DNA of 18,333 nucleotides from JAWOHX01 sp046484975 (GTDB lineage: Bacteria > Bacillota > Clostridia > DUPQ01): NCBI GenBank assembly GCA_046484975.1, contig JAWOHX010000160.1:1-18333 (forward strand). The letters are read 5' to 3'. Below the pieces are notes generated by a model, which saw nothing but the letters and a program-made list of their open reading frames with translations, was not told where the DNA came from and searched no databases. Shown one piece after another: positions 14,476 through 18,333 of the stretch (positions are counted from its first letter, which is position 1; each line of letters opens with the position of its first letter). The translations under genes were made by a program, and so were the position numbers.

Positions 14476-16454
14476 CCCAAGGCGGTGGCTGACACCAAGG
14501 TTTCCAGAAGGACGGACCCTTTCTCCATGTCCTTGGTGAAAGTGCCGGTGCTGGTGACAATCTGGGTCTTCACGATGATTTCCCCCACGGCCCCCATATG
14601 CCGGGCCTGGGCCTTTGAATCAACCCTGACAATGTCCTGGGCAATCTCCAATGCCTCTTCATATGTCTTGACATAACGGTTTCCTTCCGTCAGGAAGACA
14701 ATGTATCCCGTTATACCGGTGGCGCTGTATTCCGGAAGAATCCGGACCTCCTTTTTGACCATGATATTTCCCACGATGGCACCCAGGGCGTTGGCCACAG
14801 GGGCATCTTTGGGGATTATGCATTTCGTACCCAGGGCTTTTGCCACGTCCGGCAGAAAAAGATGGATGGGAGCACCGATCCCCACCAGTGAATATCTGGT
14901 TTGGAAAACCATGTCCATGATCCGGTCCCGTTTCATGTAGCTGTCCTGAATCAGTGATACAAGCCTGCTGCCTGTCCCCTTTTTCCCGATGTCTGCATGC
15001 TCTTTCTGCAGGATCATCCTGATGATGCCGGTATAGAGAGTCTCTTTGACTTTTTCATAGACCAACCCGCAGAAAGCATCCGGCTTCAAGAGCAAGGCCC
15101 CGGCCATGGCTGAGGCTGCCAGTAGTGAGGCTTCCTGGTCGAATCTGTCGAAATCCCCCCGGGCATGCATGATGTCCGTGGGAGTCAGGGTAGATTTAAG
15201 AACAATCCCGTGTTCTTCCAACCGCCGGATATCCAGGTTGAAGGGTGAAATACCCATGGTTTTTGCGAGATCGTCCAGATTGAGGGCAGTATCCCTCAGG
15301 ACCATGCAGATTTCCCTCTCCTGCCTGGAATAGTAACCATCGGTGTCATGAATGCCCTGAGCCAGGCAGTAGAATTCATTTTTGGGGAAAAGTGAGGGCC
15401 GGTCATCCCGAAGGACTTCCTTTATCCCGGGGAATTGGAGGGCAGCATGGCAGATGGGAAGTGCCCGGGCCGGGCCAAGGACAAAGCTCCCTTTGTTGTC
15501 CATTCGGATATGGCTGTCCCCACCCAGTCCGAAAGTCTCGATGTACACGGATTTGACAAAGGTCTTCCATTTCCCAATGTTTACACCGGCATCCGTCCTC
15601 ACCGGGTACCCGTCCTTTACAAGTGCAAGATCCGTGGTGGTCCCTCCCATATCCACGACAATGCAATTTTTTTCCTTCGTCAGATGAACGCCCCCCGTGA
15701 CACTGGCGGCAGGCCCGCATAAAAGTGTTTCCACAGGGCGTTCCGTGGTGACGCTTTCGGACATGAGAGAACCGTCACTCCGGACAATGACCACAGGGGC
15801 TTTGATGCCGAAGGTGTCAAGGGAAGTGCGGATATGCTTCAGAAAATCACTGATGAGGGGAATCAGCCTTGCATTCAGCAGGCAACTCGCTCCTCTTTTG
15901 ATGTAGTTGAGGTCAGTGAAAAGGTGATGCCCGCAGACGGTCTCCAGTCCATGATGCTTTTCAAACAGGGCCTTGGTCTCTTTTTCATATACCGGATTGT
16001 AGACCCCCAGATACTGCACCACCGCCATGGCATCCACTTGCCCCGCCCAGGACCTGGAATCCTCCAGAAGTTTTTCCCAGTCAGGAGACTGTATCTCTTC
16101 CCCGCGGATATTGACCTTGCCATCCAGGAAATAGATCTCCCCGGCTGGAGGCAATCCGTAACCCTGGCCGGTTTTTTCCACCACGGACTTGTCCGCATCG
16201 ATGAGAATGAGTTTGGCCCGGCCTCCCTTTCCCTCCACACAGGCATTTGTTGCCAGAGTGGTGGACAGGGAGACAAGGTCCACTTTCTTCAGAGCGTCAA
16301 CGGGCAGAAGGGATAAAGCGTTGATGATGCCAGTGGATAAATTGTTTTTTGTTGTGGGAGATTTTGCAAAGAACAACACTTTTTCCAGGGAAAAATCATA
16401 GATGACTGCGTCTGTATAAGTTCCTCCGGTATCGATTCCAAGTCCTGTTTTCAT
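14460..16454 (-). CDS. Hydantoinase/oxoprolinase family protein (HyuA-like, stand-alone)
   Basis: This 664-residue protein belongs to the hydantoinase A/5-oxoprolinase superfamily with an actin-like ATPase fold. The N-terminal glycine-rich phosphate loop is GIDTGGTYTDAV (6-17). A second loop, VVDMGGTTTDLALVK, is at 266-280, and FGLGGDSHIR follows at 308-317. Relatives carry out ATP-dependent opening of hydantoin or 5-oxoproline rings, or act with a HyuB-like partner on acetone and other ketones. No HyuB gene lies beside it here, so its reaction is unknown; a separate amino-acid-linked role is possible. It has a consensus promoter 30-60 bases upstream and a terminator at its stop, so it appears monocistronic. 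A GGGA site precedes the ATG by a few bases. It is cytoplasmic, with no signal peptide. The family call is firm; the substrate is not. Confidence 0.88.
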   Translation of the reverse strand: MKTGLGIDTGGTYTDAVIYDFSLEKVLFFAKSPTTKNNLSTGIINALSLLPVDALKKVDLVSLSTTLATNACVEGKGGRAKLILIDADKSVVEKTGQGYGLPPAGEIYFLDGKVNIRGEEIQSPDWEKLLEDSRSWAGQVDAMAVVQYLGVYNPVYEKETKALFEKHHGLETVCGHHLFTDLNYIKRGASCLLNARLIPLISDFLKHIRTSLDTFGIKAPVVIVRSDGSLMSESVTTERPVETLLCGPAASVTGGVHLTKEKNCIVVDMGGTTTDLALVKDGYPVRTDAGVNIGKWKTFVKSVYIETFGLGGDSHIRMDNKGSFVLGPARALPICHAALQFPGIKEVLRDDRPSLFPKNEFYCLAQGIHDTDGYYSRQEREICMVLRDTALNLDDLAKTMGISPFNLDIRRLEEHGIVLKSTLTPTDIMHARGDFDRFDQEASLLAASAMAGALLLKPDAFCGLVYEKVKETLYTGIIRMILQKEHADIGKKGTGSRLVSLIQDSYMKRDRIMDMVFQTRYSLVGIGAPIHLFLPDVAKALGTKCIIPKDAPVANALGAIVGNIMVKKEVRILPEYSATGITGYIVFLTEGNRYVKTYEEALEIAQDIVRVDSKAQARHMGAVGEIIVKTQIVTSTGTFTKDMEKGSVLLETLVSATALGKPVL

Positions 16455-16483
16455 TCATTCCCGTCCATTGCCCTTTGTATCAG

Positions 16484-16511
16484 ATTATACAGAATCACAG
16501 CAGAAAATCAA
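16484..16511 (-). promoter_or_regulatory. Promoter of the hydantoinase/oxoprolinase-like gene
   Basis: On the minus strand, TTGATT (16511-16506) and a perfect TATAAT (16489-16484) are separated by 16 bases. They lie in the 70-base gap before the ATG at 16454, just after the stop of the DUF503 gene. Both elements resemble sigma-70/SigA consensus. The AAAGA/TCTTT pairing immediately upstream is too weak to call as a terminator for DUF503. Confidence 0.6.
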
Positions 16512-16524
16512 AGAGGCATTTTCT

Positions 16525-16806
16525 TTATGATTGCATTTGTTCCACATGGATGACGTTTGCATCGGTATTGGATTCCATGAACCCCAGAATGATGTCCAAC
16601 TGGCTTCGGGCATGGGTCGGGTCGTTGGAGACCACCGCAAGACCGATGACAGCCATCTGATGGACGTCCATGTGGCTTACCTCGGCAATGGAGACATTGA
16701 ACCTGTGCCTGACTTTATCCACCAGACTTTTCACCACCCGCCTTTTTTCCTTCAGGGAATGCGCAAACGGGATGTGGAAAGTAACGCATAGGGACAATGT
16801 GACCAT
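16525..16806 (-). CDS. DUF503 (YlxP-like) small protein
   Basis: This 93-residue protein matches the DUF503/YlxP family by pattern. It has a first beta strand LSLCVTFHIPFAHSLKEKRR, then VVKSLVDKVRHRFNVSIAEVSH, then AVIGLAVVSNDPTHARSQLD, ending in a short strand that reads VIHVEQ. Family members are small ferredoxin-like-fold proteins. In many Bacillota they are encoded in the nusA-infB-rbfA ribosome maturation cluster, and their biochemical role is not settled. Here the gene lies ten bases after the DUF2961 gene, away from any translation genes. The start was set at ATG 16806 because AGGGAG lies six bases before it; the ATG at 16812 directly abuts that site, and longer in-frame starts lie inside the DUF2961 gene. 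Confidence 0.85.
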   Translation of the reverse strand: MVTLSLCVTFHIPFAHSLKEKRRVVKSLVDKVRHRFNVSIAEVSHMDVHQMAVIGLAVVSNDPTHARSQLDIILGFMESNTDANVIHVEQMQS

Positions 16807-16812
16807 CTCCAT

Positions 16813-16818
16813 CTCCCT
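16813..16818 (-). promoter_or_regulatory. Ribosome binding site fixing the DUF503 start
   Basis: AGGGAG on the minus strand is six bases before ATG 16806 and overlaps the TAG stop of the DUF2961 gene by two bases. It touches the earlier ATG at 16812 with no spacing, which argues against that start. Confidence 0.55.
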
Positions 16819-17899
16819 ATAGCACCTCGAGGTAGTCCCGGTCGGGCAATTGCGGAAAAACATTCCCCGGAAGGGTCTGATACCAGAAGGCCACCGAAGC
16901 AATGTCATCCTGCAGGGGAAGATATTTCGGGCCGCTTTTCCAGCCCAGGGCCTGAATGGTGACTTTCAGGTCCTCGTCGAAACGGACAGGATCCGTGACA
17001 TGCCAACGGTACATCCCGAAACGGGTCTGCGACCGGTAAAGGCCGTCGGGGCGGAGAACCTGGGGAAGACCTGCATAGGGAGTGGTATATTCCTGGTACT
17101 GGTGGGTTTTTTTGTTCTCGAAGTTATATGATCCGCAGAAATAATCCTCTGTCCCCGTCCCGCAGATGGTGGGAAACTCCTTGTCCCCGTCCAGATAGAA
17201 CTTGATCTCCCCTTCTCCCCACCAGCCGCTGTTGTTGACTCCCCATGCCATGTATGTCCCCACATACTGTCCTCTCCCTTTGATCCCGTCCACGATGGTA
17301 TAGACTTCCTTGAACGGAAGGGGATTGGTTCTTCTGAACTGGGCATGAAAATATCCCGCATCATCAGGGACATCGGTAAGGGTGTAAGATATCTGGTAAT
17401 ACAGGGTCATAGGGTCGAACCCGGTATTGGAAAAGGTCATGCGACAACTTTTTCTAAAGGGCATGATCCAATAGCAGTTGAATGCGCTTCCCGGATTGAC
17501 GCATACTGCCAGGGAGGAAAGGGGAGCGAATTCATTCCATCCGCAGGCAAAAAAGTCACCCACGGGACATTCCACCGAAGGGTGTTCCTGGCCATCCCAG
17601 TAAATCCGCAGGATTCCGTCTCGCCATTTCCCTGTTGGTGTCATCCAGATGTGCTGGATGGCTCCAGGCCCCTGGATGTTGGCCAGTTCGAAAATCTCAC
17701 CAGGTTGAATTTTCACGGAAGGGGATATCTTCCATCCCCGGCCCAGGTCAGAGGCACACCCTGCTCCGGTGCCCTCCTCCGCCATGCCACCCCTACCCTT
17801 TTCCCCGGAAAAATTCTCCGGGCTGATGGACCGGCTTTTGGCATCAGACAATTTGAACAGATTGGACATTCCAGTTTCAAGACCACCATATCCTTGCAT
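16817..17899 (-). CDS. DUF2961 protein, probable glycoside hydrolase family 172
   Basis: This 360-residue protein carries the DUF2961 domain along its whole length, now classed as GH172. Landmarks are the N-terminal SRSISPENFSGEKG, IQGPGAIQHIWMTP (75-88), WDGQEHPSVECPVGDFF (101-117), WWGEGEIKFYLDGD (226-239) and CGTGTEDYFCGSYNF (246-260). Characterised GH172 members act on fructofuranosides or D-arabinofuranosides using two glutamates; Glu229 or Glu231 and Glu251 are the likely counterparts here. No signal peptide is visible, so it should act in the cytoplasm on imported oligosaccharides. The frame is open upstream to 18163, but that part overlaps the peptidase gene and has no DUF2961 character. 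ATG 17899 with AAGGAG upstream is chosen. Ten bases separate it from DUF503. Substrate unknown. Confidence 0.88.
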   Translation of the reverse strand: MQGYGGLETGMSNLFKLSDAKSRSISPENFSGEKGRGGMAEEGTGAGCASDLGRGWKISPSVKIQPGEIFELANIQGPGAIQHIWMTPTGKWRDGILRIYWDGQEHPSVECPVGDFFACGWNEFAPLSSLAVCVNPGSAFNCYWIMPFRKSCRMTFSNTGFDPMTLYYQISYTLTDVPDDAGYFHAQFRRTNPLPFKEVYTIVDGIKGRGQYVGTYMAWGVNNSGWWGEGEIKFYLDGDKEFPTICGTGTEDYFCGSYNFENKKTHQYQEYTTPYAGLPQVLRPDGLYRSQTRFGMYRWHVTDPVRFDEDLKVTIQALGWKSGPKYLPLQDDIASVAFWYQTLPGNVFPQLPDRDYLEVL

Positions 17900-17909
17900 A
17901 AAAAAAACA

Positions 17910-17915
17910 CTCCTT
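17910..17915 (-). promoter_or_regulatory. Ribosome binding site fixing the DUF2961 start
   Basis: AAGGAG on the minus strand lies ten bases before ATG 17899, with a T8 run in the spacer. It supports this start over ATGs further upstream that lie inside the peptidase gene. Confidence 0.55.
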
Positions 17916-17954
17916 GTCCCACACACCATTTGTCTGTATTCTATCATATCCCAT

Positions 17955-18333
17955 TCAAACGGACATGGGACATTTGATGACATCCGAGTAAAAACCGATG
18001 CAGCGGTCGATGTTCTCAAAACTGATCCGTTCGTCTTCGCCATGGATGGTCTGCAGCAACTCGGGATCCAATATATAAGGGGAAAACCTGTAAACAGCAG
18101 TGCATATGCTTTCATACCTGCTGGCATCGGTTCCACCCAGAACGAGGTAGGGCACAGGCACAATACCGGGAATGATTATCTCCAGGGAGCGGCTCAAAGT
18201 CCTGTAACCTGCGGTATCGATGGATGAGATTGCCGATGGCTCATTCATTTTTAATGGATTGATCTTCACATTGAGGGGTTTCAGGACTTTTTTGATATGA
18301 TCCAGGACTTCCATGCTGGACTGCCCCGGCAAG
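17955..18333 (-). CDS. M20 family (carboxypeptidase S/PM20D1-like) metallopeptidase, C-terminal part
   Basis: The last 126 or so codons are present; the gene enters from beyond the right edge. The translation holds the C-terminal catalytic-domain features of the CPS/PM20D1 branch of M20: NEPSAISSIDTAGYRTLSRS, PVPYLVLGGTDASRYES, AVYRFSPYIL and TIHGEDERISFENIDRC. Such enzymes remove or attach amino acids at N-acyl or peptide bonds with a two-zinc site. In this branch the segment usually reads G-x-TDSRHY with His as a metal ligand, whereas here Arg occupies the His position (codon AGG, 18117-18119). Whether the remaining ligands are intact lies outside the window. The stop is 55 bases before the DUF2961 ATG, so co-transcription is possible. 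Confidence 0.85.
   Translation of the reverse strand, partial: LPGQSSMEVLDHIKKVLKPLNVKINPLKMNEPSAISSIDTAGYRTLSRSLEIIIPGIVPVPYLVLGGTDASRYESICTAVYRFSPYILDPELLQTIHGEDERISFENIDRCIGFYSDVIKCPMSV

Noticed and set aside
16517..16535. AAAGA/TCTTT pairing after the DUF503 stop as a terminator
   Set aside because: Short imperfect stem, weak T-tract, and it runs into the -35 of the next promoter.
17900..18163. N-terminal extension of the DUF2961 reading frame to 18163
   Set aside because: It would overlap the M20 peptidase gene by over 200 bases and has no DUF2961-like sequence; AAGGAG before ATG 17899 supports the shorter form.
1..18333. CRISPR array, IS element, tRNA or rRNA
   Set aside because: No regularly spaced direct repeats, transposase motifs, terminal repeats, cloverleaf signals or conserved rRNA segments were seen in either strand.

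Overview
The window is bacterial and densely coded, with moderate GC, strong GGAGG-type ribosome binding sites and many overlapping start/stop pairs. The gene mix (heterodimeric ABC exporter, GPH sugar permease with LacZ, HD-GYP response regulator, UvsE, DUF503/YlxP-like protein, stand-alone hydantoinase/oxoprolinase-like protein, GH172/DUF2961 protein, PM20-type peptidase) fits an anaerobic Bacillota (Clostridia-like) genome; a Spirochaete is a possible alternative. No rRNA, tRNA, IS element or CRISPR array was seen.

Left part, plus strand (1-6449): the last codons of one ABC exporter subunit and a complete second subunit overlap by ATGA and probably form a heterodimeric exporter. About 300 bases follow that hold a promoter-like TATAAT and what looks like a frameshifted small membrane-protein gene. 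Next comes a two-gene sugar module, a GPH-family cation symporter and a GH2 beta-galactosidase whose start lies inside the permease gene.

Middle part, minus strand (6444-14448): the beta-galactosidase converges on, and overlaps by six bases, a two-component operon. This encodes a membrane histidine kinase with an LytS-type 5TM sensor and PAS domain, and a receiver/HD-GYP response regulator. Upstream of it lie a fused methionine sulfoxide reductase MsrA-MsrB and a tight three-gene operon. That operon encodes a PAS-GAF-PAS-GGDEF-HD-GYP cyclic-di-GMP protein, a UV damage endonuclease with a C-terminal DUF1722/YbgA-like extension, and a small membrane methyltransferase of the isoprenylcysteine methyltransferase type. 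A promoter for this operon sits directly after the terminator of the next gene.

Right part, minus strand (14447-18333): a single hydantoinase/oxoprolinase-like gene has its own consensus promoter and terminator. Upstream of it are a DUF503 small protein, a DUF2961 (GH172) carbohydrate-active protein and the C-terminal end of an M20 peptidase that runs off the window and seems to lack one usual metal-binding histidine.

The points most worth following are the UvsE-DUF1722 fusion in one operon with a cyclic-di-GMP enzyme, an A9 run exactly between the GGDEF and HD-GYP domains of that enzyme, and the altered metal site of the M20 peptidase.
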